This document shows positions 1 to 12,627 of a DNA stretch of 64,000 bases, one piece after another; the stretch's first letter is position 1; each line of letters begins with the position of its first letter. Origin of the DNA: Morella rubra (taxonomy: Eukaryota > Streptophyta > Magnoliopsida > Fagales > Myricaceae); contig CM025851.1 in assembly GCA_003952965.2 (NCBI GenBank), positions 6,861,647-6,925,646 of the forward strand. Direction: 5' to 3'. The notes beneath the pieces are model-generated. The model ran no database searches, was not told the DNA's origin, and saw nothing but the letters and a program-made list of their open reading frames with translations. The position numbers and the translations under genes are program-made.

Positions 1-741
1 TTCCTTTAGAACCCTCTGAGTGTCAGAAGGTGGAGGAGGGAGATCTTGTGCTCTGCTTCCAGGTAACTTTTTCCCTTATTTTTTTTTTTTTAGTTTTTAG
101 TTTTTGGTTTATATTGATAGGGCCCATAGGCTGTGTGGCAAGAATACATGATGCCTTTGACATCATGATCTCTTAAAGTTGTGATGTCTATCACAATTAA
201 GTGTCCAGATTATCATAGAAATATTTAGTCGAGAAGCAAATAATGGAGTGACCTTGTTAGGTAGTATAATTAAAACTTTCCCGGAAGTTATGTTTATCTT
301 TCAACCTCAACATCTTATTCGCAGGACAGAGAAGATCATGCAGTTTACTGTGACGCCTATGTTGTGGAAGTCCAGAGAAGGGTACATGACTCGAGAGGCT
401 GCAGGTGCATCTTTATCGTCCGATATGATCATGATAACACTCAGGTAAGTATACACAAGGCATTATTCAATTTTCTCTCACTCACACGTGTGTGCATGTC
501 TCTCTTGAATCTTTTGTGATTTTTTGAAACCTTCTAAACCAGTCTTGTTGAGTAAAAACTAAAAACATATATGCTACCTGATTTCGTCCCTCTGCTATAC
601 CAGGAAAAAGTTCAGCTTGGGAGGATATGCTGCAGGCCTAAACGCTATGCAGGATCCCCTGTGGATACCCAAGCAGAGCCTACACAATACCAATCACGAT
701 CCACCTTTGATATCCTAGCAGGAGTCAAATTTCCTTTTTAA
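1..741 (+). CDS. SAWADEE-homeodomain (SHH1/SHH2-like) protein, 3' part
   Basis: Seen: three C-terminal exons, about 3-62 (5' part lies outside the window), 325-444 and 604-741, joined in phase 0 by GT-AG introns. They read PLEPSEC..GDLVLCFQ, then DREDHAVYCDAYVVEVQRR..HDSRGCRC..VRYDHD, then a basic CCRPKR tail ending in VKFPF and TAA. Known: this is the second half of the SAWADEE domain, a tandem-Tudor-like, zinc-binding fold that reads histone H3 tails. SHH1/DTF1 recruits RNA polymerase IV for RNA-directed DNA methylation; SHH2 is a close paralogue. The His-x4-Cys-x-Cys group fits the zinc site. The homeodomain would be upstream of base 1. Too little is present to choose SHH1 or SHH2. Family assignment is confident; exon borders are read from splice consensus. 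Confidence 0.85.
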
Positions 742-2380
742 GCTGCATTCAACATCGGGAAGTACAAGTCTAATTACATTTGGCATCTGTTATAAAGTGT
801 GCCCTTGTGAAGATGGGGGCATAATCTACAAACACTCGTATTCAACAGTTTATTGAGTTGAAGGTTGAGGGTTTTCGAACTCAGATGTTTTTCCATGTCT
901 CAGATAATGAAAAATGCACATAGGACGAACTTCACGCTTGCAAGCATGAAGAAATTTAAAGATCAAAGAATATTAACTTGTACGAATCTACTTAAATTGA
1001 TAGGAAGATATATATTTTATTATTTGAATTATATTTTTCAACACTTCTTCCACGTGTAAGGTGGACTCCTCTTGATTGATAGATCCAACACTTGTAATAT
1101 TAATTAATTGAGGCAGAGTGTGGTCTTAAATTCAGTATCTTAGTCTTTAATGCTATTTGAATCTAAATTAAGCTTTTAAAAGCTTTACAGGGTGTGAAGA
1201 AACCGAAGTTGCCGTCAAACTTGTTCATTATTTTTCTTCATCAATGACTCGTTGTATCTTCTTTCCCCACATGCTTCTAGTGGTCTTGTTCTTCTACCAA
1301 CAGTATTCAATCTTGTTTTTGTTTCCTTGGTGTTTCAACTTTTTCTTGCCTTTTGGAGATTCAAAACCCGGTTTTCTACACTTTTGCAAGAGATCCGAAT
1401 ATGCCCCGTTGCCAGTTGGGTCTCGTCGTGTTTTCTGAAACCATGGGTTGGGTGCCTAAAGGTCCCTTTGAACCTTTCGCTTTATTTGAGTTTAATTAGC
1501 GGGTATCGTACACTTGGTAATTAGCTTTCTTTAATCATAAATCTCCGTTATTTATGACGAAGAAAGAAACCGACTGACTCCACGATAACTGGAATTTGGA
1601 AAACCGCCTTCCACCACCAAAATGAATACTGCCGTCAAATGTGGTACGTTAATCAAATGAAAATTACATCTCCAAAAACCATTGGCACAGCATTTACCTC
1701 AACCGAATAAAAACAAAATCCTAACCCTTCTTTCCAACTGGGTTCAACCCGTGCCATTAAATTAAAGAAAATATGAAAAAGAAAATAAAAAGAAGGAACC
1801 AGTCTTGTGTTAGTCGATAATATATCGTGGTAAAAACATGTTCCTCGATGTTAAAATGTAGGAATTAACCCTCAAATGTCAAATGACAAAGCTGATTTCA
1901 CCCTCATGAAAATTTTGAAATACATCAATAAAAAAAATAGCGATATTTCTCTTTTCCTTCTTTAACTTTTTTGCAGGTGAAACCGACGTACGTAGATCTA
2001 ATGAAGCGACGCATAGACGCTCATAATATCTCAAGGCTCTTTACTCTTCCACAAAATTATTGAAAGACGGAGGGCCCCTTTGCAGAGGATCCATTGGAAG
2101 TGCTCGAGATCACTGAAGTTTAATGTATGGCCATAATCTTCGTGGTCAGTAACTGATCATATCATTACCGTGAAAGGCTGTGATTGATCTGTATCGCTGA
2201 AATAGTAATCCTACATGAACTTTTGCACGCATTAAAATAAAACAATAAAGTAATGCAAATCCGTCCACCACCTGTCATTTTAGTGCAAATTTAAAGCACT
2301 AAACGTTCTCTCTGCCACCGCCATAGTCCCCTCTCCTTTCTTTTCTTTTTTTTTTTTTGGTAAGCACCGCCATAGTACCC
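742..2380. other. Spacer between SHH-like gene and DUF761 gene
   Basis: Contains the 3' UTR of the upstream gene and an AT-rich spacer. Short open frames here have no recognisable domain. No RNA gene or transposon end was recognised. Confidence 0.6.
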
Positions 2381-2388
2381 TTTATATA
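2381..2388 (+). promoter_or_regulatory. TATA box of the DUF761 gene
   Basis: TTTATATA lies about 135 bp before the ATG at 2519. That allows a leader of roughly 100 nt, rich in CT and AAAG. A pyrimidine tract (about 2336-2358) lies just upstream. Confidence 0.55.
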
Positions 2389-2518
2389 CCACTCTAGCCC
2401 TTGCCCCATTTCCGTGCCAAACTCAAGTCTCCTCTTCTATCTCTGCCTATATCTTCCTCTCTCTCAGAAACTCACAAGAAAAAGAAAAAAACATCACTCT
2501 CAAAATACAACTGTAGAG

Positions 2519-3097
2519 ATGGAGCAAAACATGCCAGTGTCAGCCAAGAGAATATGGAGCATAGTTCGCGTGGCTTTCTTCATGCTGAGAAAAGGCTTAT
2601 CCAAGAGATCGAAGCTCATGCTCGACCTCAACATGATGATGAAACGGGGCAAGATTGCCAGCAAGGCCCTTAGCAACCTCATGTTCAACCACCACCACCG
2701 CAACTTGTCCTCGGCTCCGGGCGAGTACGAGTTCAGCTGCAGCAACACCCCCAACTTCGCATTCCCCATCAACAACAAGCGCCGCAACCAGGCCCAGAAC
2801 CACCATAGCCACTTCTTTGCCTGTGCCCACTCGCCGCAGACCCTCGACGACGACGTTGCCACTGTGAATGCGGTCAAGGCGGTCCTGGCGGAGATGTTGA
2901 ACAACGATGTCGTGGCTGAGGCTTCACCGGCGCTCCCGGGGTTTGGACGTAGCCCCATGGTAAGGCAATTGAGGATAACGGACTCGCCGTTCCCGCTGAG
3001 GGACACCGACGAGGACTGCCAAGTGGACAAGGCTGCCGAGGAGTTCATCCAAAGGTTTTACAGGCAGTTGAGGCAGCAAAAGGGAGTGGCGGAGTAA
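2519..3097 (+). CDS. DUF761 / Avr9-Cf9 rapidly elicited protein 146-like
   Basis: A single uninterrupted frame of 192 residues. The start at 2519 is the first in-frame ATG after the TATA box; the frame stays open upstream but without an ATG. Seen: a hydrophobic/basic N-terminus (VSAKRIWSIVRVAFFMLRKGLSKRSKLMLDLNMMMKRGKIA), a low-complexity His/Asn/Ser middle, and a C-terminal EEFIQRFYRQLRQQ box. Known: that box is the DUF761 signature, and this N-terminal pattern is typical of the ACRE146/cotton-fibre-expressed family. These are small plant proteins induced in Cf-9/Avr9 defence signalling whose biochemical role is unknown. The coding region is much more GC-rich than its surroundings, as is common for intronless plant genes. 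A long antisense frame at 2500-3048 is treated as a shadow of this composition. Confidence 0.85.
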   Translation: MEQNMPVSAKRIWSIVRVAFFMLRKGLSKRSKLMLDLNMMMKRGKIASKALSNLMFNHHHRNLSSAPGEYEFSCSNTPNFAFPINNKRRNQAQNHHSHFFACAHSPQTLDDDVATVNAVKAVLAEMLNNDVVAEASPALPGFGRSPMVRQLRITDSPFPLRDTDEDCQVDKAAEEFIQRFYRQLRQQKGVAE

Positions 3098-4239
3098 AGA
3101 GTCGGTCTTGTAGAGAAGGTTGGGGGAGAGAGCTTAATTTCTAGTCGCATATTGTTACGGCTAGCTATTTGGGACGTCCTCTATGTAGTGCCTGAAGTAC
3201 GTAGTTCCAGTTTTCCTCTTCCTATGTTCTTCGGAAAACTAGTAAGATATATGAATGTCATCTCGGAAACCCAGAGAAAGAAAATTCAGGATCGTAAGGA
3301 GTGAGAGATATGCATATTTCGGGGTGTCTGTAGAGCTGCTAGCCGGCCCCTTCGTTTTTACTTTCTGATATTTGTTCAATGTTTATGGATTAATTAATAC
3401 AATAAAGGAGTTCAGTTATACAAAATCAACTCTTGATGGAATTGATCTAACTCTTCATGAAATACCCTAATAACTTCAATAAACATAATCATGGATATCT
3501 CGATTTCTTTTCCCAATGTAGAGTTATGGAATTTTGAAATTATTTTCGGCCACTAATTTGGGACGTAATTGTTGTCTGTGATATTTTTTGTTCTTTTCTG
3601 CTCCTATGATCTAAAGCTTCTGATTCTAAATCTTTATATTTTTCACCAATTTTTAAATCCATTTTTCCAGCCATGCCATGCCATGCCCCTCCAATTTGTG
3701 TCGAGCTATTATTACAAATGGTTAAACGCAGTGTGTTAATTTGGTTGATATATACCACTTTCTTAAGGCACAAGTATTTCAATTAATTTGTTCTTTAATT
3801 TCTTCAGAGCAAAGGTACGTATAACGTACTTCAAGAACTGGAATTTTTGATACCGAATAATTTTCCAGAGATTTGTAGATCCCCTTAATTTCTTGGAAGG
3901 GATATCCTTTCGATCTGTTGGACCCTTCCTCAATATGGTTTTGCCTTTGGATTCTTGTCAATGATTCCGAATCTGGTTTGCCAGCCATGCATGCACGCTG
4001 CACGGCCTCCAGTAATATTGTATAGAACCATTTGGGTAAAGTATCGTTGAACAATGGAGGAGTATCAAACGACCTGCTTTCATTTATAATTCGAATTGCT
4101 TTTACAGCCTTGGCATTGCAATCCTCCACTAGCTAGCGTGTCCCGATATGATCGCACTACGTTAAAGTGAAACGACTATAGCTGGCCCCCTTCCAAAATA
4201 TACCTTCCCTCCCCCCCCAGTCCCCCTTTTCCTTTTGTC

Positions 4240-4244
<5 letters not shown>

Positions 4245-4294
<50 letters not shown>
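4245..4294. repeat. (AT)25 microsatellite
   Basis: An uninterrupted run of about 50 bases of alternating A and T, preceded by a pyrimidine-rich tract. Likely to be length-polymorphic. Confidence 0.95.
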
Positions 4295-4296
<2 letters not shown>

Positions 4297-4634
4297 CTTC
4301 AACTTTTTGGTTTCCAAGTTTATTAAGAAACGTCTTCACTGTTTAGGTCCATAATTGGTCGAAGGGAATTCCCAAACAAACATCCAAATTATGGCACTGG
4401 CGATTAATTAATATCTTAACGCGATCCACGAAATCCTAATTAATCTTGTTTATTATTTGGTAGCCTAACCAAAGTGCTTTTGAAAGTAGTTTCACCGAAT
4501 GATCTCTAGCTAGTATATGGGAGATGGAATTATAGCTGTATGGGAACTAAGAAAACAAACGGTCACACTCCAGAAAGACAATTCAATAGATTGAGCTCGC
4601 ATACATCCGAATATCCCTGAGGTCTGCTTGGATT

Positions 4635-5070
4635 CCGGTTAAAAATAATATCATAATCAATAAACTCATATTTAAAATTTTAATTATCATAATATTAGAA
4701 ATTTAATTTTAATATAAAATATCGTTTATTGTCAAAATCTCAAGAATTCAAAAAGAAAAAGATTAATATGGAGAGAGGAGTTATAACAAGACAAGTCAAA
4801 TTAAAGTGATTTAGTCTAAAAGACTTACATACACGGTAAAAGTCTTCGACGGCTGAATTTTATATTATAAATTTATACAGATTACAAGTTGAGAGTCTCT
4901 ATTTATAGAAAAAAATACAAAACATGATAAGAAATATATTCTTACACTTAAACTTGAATATTTGATATTTTGACAATATCTCATATTAAAATTGAATCTC
5001 CAATATCGCAATAATATCATATTAAATCTTATAGATTAATTATGATATTATTTCTAACTATTTGTTATAT
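4635..5070 (-). repeat. LTR-like AT-rich repeat, copy 1
   Basis: The two ends are inverted copies of TTARAAATAATATCATAATYAAT. Read on the - strand the element has a TATA-like CTATAAATAGAGACT core (near 4890-4905) followed by CTCAACTTGTAATC. Plant copia LTRs often begin TGTTAGAAATA and end TATTTCTAACA with a CTATAAATAG promoter, so this may be a degraded solo LTR. A fold-back or MITE origin is the alternative. No clear target-site duplication was found. It is homologous to 5776-6035 (opposite orientation) and 6520-6740. Confidence 0.5.
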
Positions 5071-5628
5071 TTGTCCGTTGATGAATTTCAACCGGATGAA
5101 AGCCAGAAACATAATAGAAGACTAATTAAAACGAGAAACACATGTTAATACTGCATGGGCGCCGCGCAATAAGGTTGTAATCTAAATGCTTAATTATTGC
5201 ATCGGTCGACAAGTTATATTACTAGCTAAGTCCGGTGTGTTGATGTGAACCAATTAACGATATAAAATTGAAAAGGGTACTGCGCTGAACAACTGTTGCT
5301 TGCGGGCAAAGATAATATGTTTTCTCTGTGTACGTTACGGGCAATGATCGACTTGCACGTCGTTTTACCTTTTTCCATGTATGACGAAATGTGGCAATAA
5401 ATCAAGATGCTCCTAAAGCCAAAAGTTTAGGTGAACTGTACGTGTTAGGTGGAAGCATGAAAAGTGAGGGAAATTGCGGGACAACTCGCCTTTGGAACTC
5501 ATGATATATATTGAACTTCCTTTGCCCTGCATGATTCGCCAGTAAACTCCATCAGACCAGCTCGATAATCATGATCCTGAGCATTTCATACTTTTGCTTA
5601 ATATGGCAGATCCCCCACAGCTAGCCTC

Positions 5629-5651
5629 TCTCTCTCTATATATATATATAT
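5629..5651. repeat. CT/TA compound microsatellite
   Basis: A short CT run passes directly into a short TA run. A second short TA run lies at about 5685-5699. Confidence 0.8.
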
Positions 5652-5775
5652 CAACGTTACAGCCGGTTACGAAGTTTCCAATCTACTATATATATATATC
5701 TTGGGAGGGCCAATTGCATAATCTCATAATTAATTTATCTGTGTATAATAGACCCATAACTATCATTAAATATTA

Positions 5776-6035
5776 ATTATTATAGATAGTATTATAATTA
5801 ATTTATAAGATTTGATATGATATGATATCATCCTTATATCAGATCTTCAAATTTTAATTTGAGATATTGTCAATATCTCATAGATTAAGTTTAAATGTAG
5901 GAATATATTTTCTTTGATGTATTTAATTTTTTCTACAAATATAGATATTTAACTTATAATATGCATGAATTTATAATACAAAATACAGTTATAGAGAATT
6001 TTTACAGGGTAGATATGTACGTCTTTTTTTAACTT
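5776..6035 (+). repeat. LTR-like AT-rich repeat, copy 2
   Basis: Aligns by eye, in inverted orientation, with about 4810-5065. The shared order is a TATTATAATTAATTTATAAGATTTG-like start, GAGATATTGTCAATATCTC, AAGTTTAAATGTAGGAATATATTT, a TATA-like core and an ACAGGGTAGATATGTACGTC-like 3' part. Divergence is high and the right end is truncated. Confidence 0.45.
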
Positions 6036-6519
6036 GTATGTATAATATTGACGAAATTTTTTTGAATATGGAGCAATCAAATAAGGCCAACTGTCAACTC
6101 TTGCAACTTAGATCATGTAATATCATTGGTATACGTTAATTCCGAAAGATCCTGGTTCAAGATTTAGTAGAAGATTACGATTCAATAATTACTTGGTCGA
6201 CCCCTCTTGAATCGTTTTGTTCTGATTTTAATAAGTTGTAAGTACGTAATGTCTCTTTCAGACTTAGCAGCTAGCTACTTTGTCATTTTATTTATGGCAG
6301 TATTAATCACTCAAAATTGTTCTAATATATATGGATCTGGAAGAAGGAATATTCTCATCAATTAATCTATTATATTGAATGAACATTTTTTTGTTTTTGT
6401 TTTGCAATGAATGAATCCGAATAATAAAACATTCTGAAGGATATGCTGTACGTGTGGTGGATCTATTATGTATATATTGATTGTCAAATGCGAAAGAATG
6501 TCCAACTATTATCTCAACC

Positions 6520-6740
6520 AGATAATGTTATAATCAATCTTTAAGATTTGACATGATAATATCACATGATATGATATTATAAGTATATTAGATATTTAAG
6601 TTTAAATGCAAGAATATCTTTCTTATCATGCATTGTATTTTTTCTATAAATAGATTCTTTTAACTCGAATATCTAATATCGTGATAATTAATATCATACC
6701 AAATCTTATTGATCAATTATGGAATTATCTCTAATAACCC
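6520..6740. repeat. LTR-like AT-rich repeat, copy 3 (palindromic)
   Basis: Both ends carry an inverted ATAATYRATC..TAAGATTTGRYATGATA motif, so the 220-bp unit can fold back on itself. The centre contains TTTAAATGCAAGAATAT and TTCTATAAATAG, shared with copies 1 and 2. Confidence 0.5.
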
Positions 6741-7705
6741 TAGCTATATGGTGATGTCTGATCTTTGTTTTTTTTCCTTTTCTTTTGGTTTTCTATCTTT
6801 CCTGTCGCAATTAGAAGATAATGTGGCTACCATACGACCAAGATTCTTGCGGTAGATCTACATTCTTCCTTGTTTAATGTACCATTTAAAAATTTTATTT
6901 GGTACTTAATGTCTTGCAAAGCTCTCCTAGATGGACAAGGACTAGAAAACGTACAGAAAGTCATGAGTATGTTATGCTAAAAAGTAAAGAAAAAGAAACC
7001 AATATCAGATTCAATGGAACGACAAAACAAGGTGCCCCTGTGCTCGCAGATTATATTGAATCCGAAAAAAACCATGAGCTCGGAAAGTCCACTTGAACGT
7101 GCAGGGGAAGCTGGAGGCAAAGAAGGCTTTGTGAAAAGGTACTCTTGGACCTTGGTTCCTTCTTGAAAAGCTTCTTTAGTCTAGCTCGCACTAACAAAAA
7201 GAGGCTCTAGTACTACTAATAATGCAAAGCAAAGCAAAGCAAGCTTTCACTTCCAAATGCTGCAGGTACATATATGGCTGCAATATGCCCAATTTCACAC
7301 GTGATCGCATACTTTCAACGTGCACGCAAACAATATATTCTTAGTTGATACATGTTTTCACTATGACTAAATTAATTTATACAATTACCCCATCGCAGCC
7401 TTGCCTCAGTGATTAGGGTTTACTGTAGTACTTATACTATATTTTTAAGGATATATATAATTAACGTCTTTTTTTATATATAATTAACGTTTAAAATTAT
7501 ATATATGTGCACATATACAAACCAGCAATTTGTGTAGAAAATTCAGGTTTTCTAGTGGTACAGGAAGACGACTTTGTCGGATTCAACACGAAACAAAAAG
7601 CAAGTCCAGAGAACGACCCTACAGAAAGAGTAATTGATGGAAAGCAGGAAAAGGCAGTGCTCGATAATTGAACCGTTCACTTCTGCACTGATAATCTCTC
7701 TTTCT

Positions 7706-7730
7706 CACACACACACACGCGCTCGCGCGC
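7706..7730. repeat. (CA)n followed by GC-rich dinucleotide tract
   Basis: An alternating CA run followed by GCGCTCGCGCGC, a purine-pyrimidine alternating stretch inside otherwise AT-rich spacer. Confidence 0.8.
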
Positions 7731-10700
7731 TAAAATATTCTAACAACATATATATACTTCCCCATCAACTTTTGGGCACAGCCACACAGGAGCCATATTC
7801 TGAATATTCTAGAATTTGTAGTTGACCATGTTCTACATGTATATATATGGGCATATATTTAAACTATTCCATTAATTGTGTGACATTTGGCATGCCATGC
7901 ACGTATATATTAAATATATTTGTCAAAAACAAGTACCATCAAGATCGATTATGCCACTGCTCCTAACTTAAAGCTGAAAGAAACCTCTCTATTACCACAT
8001 AAATTTTTTTTTTTTTTAAATAAGGAAACGAACAGTAGTACTTTATTGGCTGCGCCTACTCTTCAGGACAAAAAGAAAGATTAATTAAGGAGATTCACTT
8101 AATCTTCAGAGTTTGGACTGGTTGGAACTAACACATTATAAGTAATTCAATGCTACAGCTAGCACCCAAGAAATACAGCTTTTCCTTTTGGTTAATTTAT
8201 TGGCATATTATAGGTAAATGAGTCTTATAATAAGAAGAAAAGCTGGCCCACAAAAAAGAGGATATAAAAAAGAAGCACTAGAAATTAATAATATTTATGC
8301 TGTCTTGCTTTTCTGTTTCAAAAGCATAATTATAGCTTGCGCTAAATTAAGGAGCTTAAATTTGAAGTTCGTGCTTTTTTATGCATTTCGAATGATTTTT
8401 TTAACTCGTATAAAGCTAAAGCTAAAGCTAAAACCATATGGTGCCCCAAATATAGTGCTCATACAGAAGTATATATATAATAGCAGCTTTTTTTTTGGTC
8501 ACCAAGGACGGCTGTTGGGAGTAGAGGCGGCAATTCCCGACTTTAACTAACCAAGAGCGAAGGCTCTAGCCCGAACCTTTGCCTCAATTTAATGGAACCA
8601 AGTGGAGATCCAAGATCCAACTCACTATACACCACTATATATGTACTAAAAGAGGGTTTAGACAGCACATGCACATCTGAGAGGTTTGGTCAAGGTGGTC
8701 ACCTACAGAGAGAGAGAGAGTGTGTTCGATCGTATCTCCACGTCTCAATAATCTAGGCCGTTCCTGACAAGTACTGTTCTAATAAATACATTAAAGTGCT
8801 ACCACAGTGGAAAGATTTCCCACATATTTCTAGTCCCTTTTTCTTTTTGCTCAAAAGGAAAAACACCTGGAGACAAAAACATATGAAATTTTTCGTGCCT
8901 CTTGCTTTTAATTTACATATTATACCACCTTCATTTTATATATATATTCTGCAATAATATTTTACCCTACCTTAGAACAGGAGCTTGTGCCCACAACCTT
9001 AATGCAAGCTAAATGATAATGAAAATCTCCACAAACTGGGGAGAAAAGATTAATCAATTGCTTGTAGAGTGGGATATTTCGCTCGACCTATAGGTTGAGT
9101 ACGCCTGTACAACACTTTGTTTTAGACCTCAATTATTAGATTCCGAAATCCTTATTAAATATTTCTTTTTGCAGGGTTGATATTGGAACATCGACCCTTC
9201 AGTAACAGATCACGAGGACATGTGGACCAAAGCAACTCAGTGATCTTATCCAGTTTGGACTTTGGAGAAACATGAGAGATGCCTTAATTCTTCTGATTGA
9301 CAAGATTTTCCCTTGATTAAGGGAAGATAAGTACAAGTGGGGAAACATTATATATGCTAAAGCACTTCAAGTCGTACGGTATATCCCAATTCCCATGTTC
9401 TGGAACATGCAAAATACTCCAGAAAAAATTATATATATATTAATTGTACGTATACTCACATTACCATCTTAAGGTTAAGCCATATTTGCACGCCATTTGA
9501 CATCCTTAATGTAAATAGGAGCCAGGCAAAGTAGAACACAGACCACACTGTACTCTCTCTTCCCACTAACCTAGCTACCTTAATGAGATCTGTATTGTAT
9601 TCCATACAGTTTCGATCTAAGCCTTACTACTTGGCCTCAATAATACGAACCTGCATGGGGTTCATAGACCCAACTAATTAATTAGAAACTAATCTGGACT
9701 AAATCGGACGCGGCCAATATGTGTGGGGACTTATCTTCTTAGCCGGATCCCAACCCAAATTGCATTATGTTTCATTAATTATAATTAAAGGTGCATACCC
9801 AATACTTGAAAAATGAAACCCTTTTGCGCTGCTTTTCTTTTGAATTGTTTAACTAAATTTATCAAAAGATTTTTTCCTATAATAATTGTTCTACAGGGAA
9901 GATTTGTGCCCCACTACTTAGCGTAGTGAGGGGGAATTAGCTCCACAAGCTCGATACAAAAGAATCAATTGCCCTCAAGAGTGGGAGCTCGCCAAACTTA
10001 GGTTGGAATGCTTTGTTTTAGAGACATTAAATTATAGATATTAAAATCAAATTACATCTTGCTTTTTACTTTTTGAATGGATGACAAAACATATATATAA
10101 TCAATAACGGACAAAATTTGTGGATTAGAGCGACTCAATGAGTTATCCACTTGGGATTTTGTAGCATTGCACGCTTTAATTCTCATGATTGGCAAGATTA
10201 ATTCCCCCTCGCTTAAGGAATGTCTGTTAGCCGTGGGATCGAAACATGATGGGAGAACGTTAAGAGTCATTGGGTCCCATAAGAAAGAAGGAAATTACAC
10301 AACCAAACATAAATCAGACATGACAAGTTTTCTAGTGGGTATAGTGCCCTACCGTACATCTTGCGTGAGGTTAATCACATATATAGTTGTCACGTGGTGC
10401 TGGAACTGATGTAGAGGCGAATCAAGTGCGATCCGCATTCTGGACCAGAACCATAGCCCCCGCAGCGATAGGCCTCAAGAAAATGAGTATCATGCCAAAA
10501 ACCTAGTGGCAAAGGTATGGACTGGACCGAAGTCTACCTGTACGCCTAATAACTTACTAACTTAGAAGAACCGCGGGCCGTGGCACACCCTTAGGTGTGT
10601 TGGTAATTTTTTGAAGTGATCCGAACTGCTCAGATAAATAGGAAACAAAAACTCAAAAATAAGGGTTTGGGTCTATAAAGGCTTACGGATTTCGTACAGT

Positions 10701-10825
10701 TAGGCCCAAGTGTTACATGGATTACAGGAGCTTAAAGGAGAAGAAAAGAAGTGGAAAAGTTGGCCCAAACATTACCGGATAACAGGAGCCCAGAGGAGAA
10801 AAGCAGCGGTGGAAAAATGCTTTGT

Positions 10826-10898
10826 CGCCCACCGTGGGGCTCGAACCCACGACCACAAGGTTAAGAGCCTTGCGCTCTACCGGCTGAGCTAGACGGGC
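10826..10898 (-). tRNA. tRNA-Lys (anticodon CUU)
   Basis: On the - strand, 73 nt form a complete cloverleaf. The acceptor stem GCCCGTC pairs with GGTGGGC after one G-T pair. The D-arm is AGCTCAGCCGGTAGAGC, the anticodon loop CTCTTAA carries anticodon CTT, and the T-arm has the B-box GGTTCGAGCCC. There is no intron and no encoded CCA. A T5 Pol III terminator follows about 9 nt downstream (AAAAA at 10813-10817 on the + strand). Short open frames overlapping it on both strands are shadows. Confidence 0.96.
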
Positions 10899-12616
10899 TT
10901 TCTGTGAATAGGAAGCACCTTTAACTACTAATTTATTCAATGAAGTTCTTCTTGCATGACTACGAGGGAGTTTTTCTCGGTGATAAACCAAACCTTGTCA
11001 ATTTTAGATTAAAAATAGAAAAGGCAGTTAAAAAAAAGTTAGAGCATATTTCATTTTTTTTTCTTAATTTATTTCACTTGGACAGTGCCTTCTGAAGAGT
11101 CAGTGCCAGCCGTCACTCAAATTCCTGATTTTCATTTGGTCATAGGTTAGTTTCTGAAGAGTCATGTTTAAATTTTTTTTTTTTTTTATCTTGTTAAATT
11201 TTATACCCTCTATAACTTTTAATTTGTCTAATTAAACTCTATAAGTCTTAAAAGATATTAATTCTAATCAAATAAACTAAAAGTTGCAGGTTCAATTTTA
11301 ATTTTTTCCCATAAATATGAGACATCCTATACTATAGGATTAGTATTACAATAATACATAAAACCCTAAAAAGATTTAGCCAATACGAACTCTTTATTAT
11401 AAAAAAAAAAAAAACACTAGTCCCATCATTTTATCCAATGTATGCAAATTTTTTTTTCTTGTTAGCATAGTTATTATCTCTTCCCGAAGTATAGGGATGA
11501 TTCTCTCGAATATGCATACGCAGTGCCTCGAACCATGCTTGAAAGTTGAAAAAAGACGTGGCCTTTTACCAGAGCTGGATGGGTTTTCTGTGGACCTTGT
11601 TTTTTAGATGAGCCCACGCCCAAACGCAGTGCATCAAAGGCCCAGAACAACTGGTCAAGAACCCCAAGGATATGGTAGCCCATAGGCCATCCCAGTTAGC
11701 AATTTCGATATACAGAGAAAAAAGAAAAACATACATATTTCTTCATACGAAACCTATGACGATCAAACAGAATGTAGAAGGTTGTTTCAAATGATCACAG
11801 CGTAGGGTCGTCGCCAATGGACTTCCCTACACTTCGATGCAATGCTAAAAGACGAAAAGCTATCACAAGGGACATAAACAGGACAAGTCCGTAGGAATTG
11901 TTCAAAAATAAAAAATAAAAATGAAAGCCAGCTATCACAAGTGGACATTAACAGAATGTTTTGCTCTTTGCAATTAACTCTTATTAATATGGAAACAAAA
12001 ATACAACCATAAAATCCTTACATAGAACGACACTTCGCTCTCAATCGAGGCAAGAATCGAAAAAGACATAAACTTCAGACGATCCGACAAAAATTTTAAA
12101 TGTTATGGATTTGAAATTAAGTATTTATGGCCTTGAGCTTTGGGAATATAATTAAGTATTTTTCTTATTCTAGAAAAACTAAAAAAAAGAAGTTGACTAA
12201 TTAAATCCTGACTTTGACCAAGATACTCCTAGTCCAGAGATCCGACGGCATAGTCCAACTCGTCGAATCATGATCTGGTTTAACTGTCAAGTGTTAGATT
12301 CTCTTTCCGTTTAGATTGACGGTTCAGATTATTGCATCACTGTTTCTTCCATTGCAAACCGTGGGCTACCACCACAGCAACATTACTACCCGTACGTCGC
12401 ATGACAGGTCAGCATCGTGGCTAGGTTTGTCAGAATATCCCAACACAAACACTTTCTCGTAATTTCATTAAAACTTCTCATTCAAATCAATATTTACGAA
12501 AATTTTCTATCCCGCCAAAGCGCCAATCCCTCCGTCATATTCAACCCATCAACGGTCCTAACTCACCCACGCAATAAAACTTCGTTTCCAAGTGTTTTTG
12601 AGTGGAGAAAATTTTA
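10899..12616. other. Spacer upstream of the kinase gene
   Basis: AT-rich spacer with poly-A and poly-T tracts. No gene, RNA gene or transposon end was recognised. The last part is presumably the promoter of the kinase gene. Confidence 0.5.
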
Positions 12617-12627
12617 TTATATAAATA
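12617..12627 (+). promoter_or_regulatory. TATA box of the MUT9-like kinase gene
   Basis: TTATATAAATA is followed by a CT-rich stretch (CTTTCTCTCTCTG) and a C10 tract at about 12677-12686, typical of a plant core promoter and leader start. The leader would be about 420 nt. Confidence 0.5.

Larger units (their letters stand above)
3098..10825. other. 7.7-kb gene-poor spacer
   Basis: AT-rich sequence containing the 3' end of the DUF761 transcript, microsatellites and three LTR-like repeats listed separately. No open frame carries a known domain. The best, about 116 codons on the - strand at 3779-4129, begins with GTG, has no ATG for its first 47 codons and resembles nothing I know. The stretch 7100-10825 shows only short low-complexity tracts. 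Confidence 0.55.

Noticed and set aside
2500..3048. 182-codon open frame antisense to the DUF761 gene
   Set aside because: It mirrors the GC-rich codons of the real gene, has no domain, and the sense protein carries a clear family signature.
3779..4129. 116-codon - strand frame with protein-like composition
   Set aside because: It opens with GTG, has no ATG for its first 47 codons, no family was recognised and no splice partners were seen.
7850..7910. Possible microRNA hairpin around GGCATGCCATGCACG
   Set aside because: The palindrome is too short for a MIR precursor and no known mature miRNA sequence was seen.
10710..10991. Open frames on both strands containing RGARTHD or GSSPTV peptides
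   Set aside because: These are translations through the tRNA-Lys gene, a common annotation artefact.
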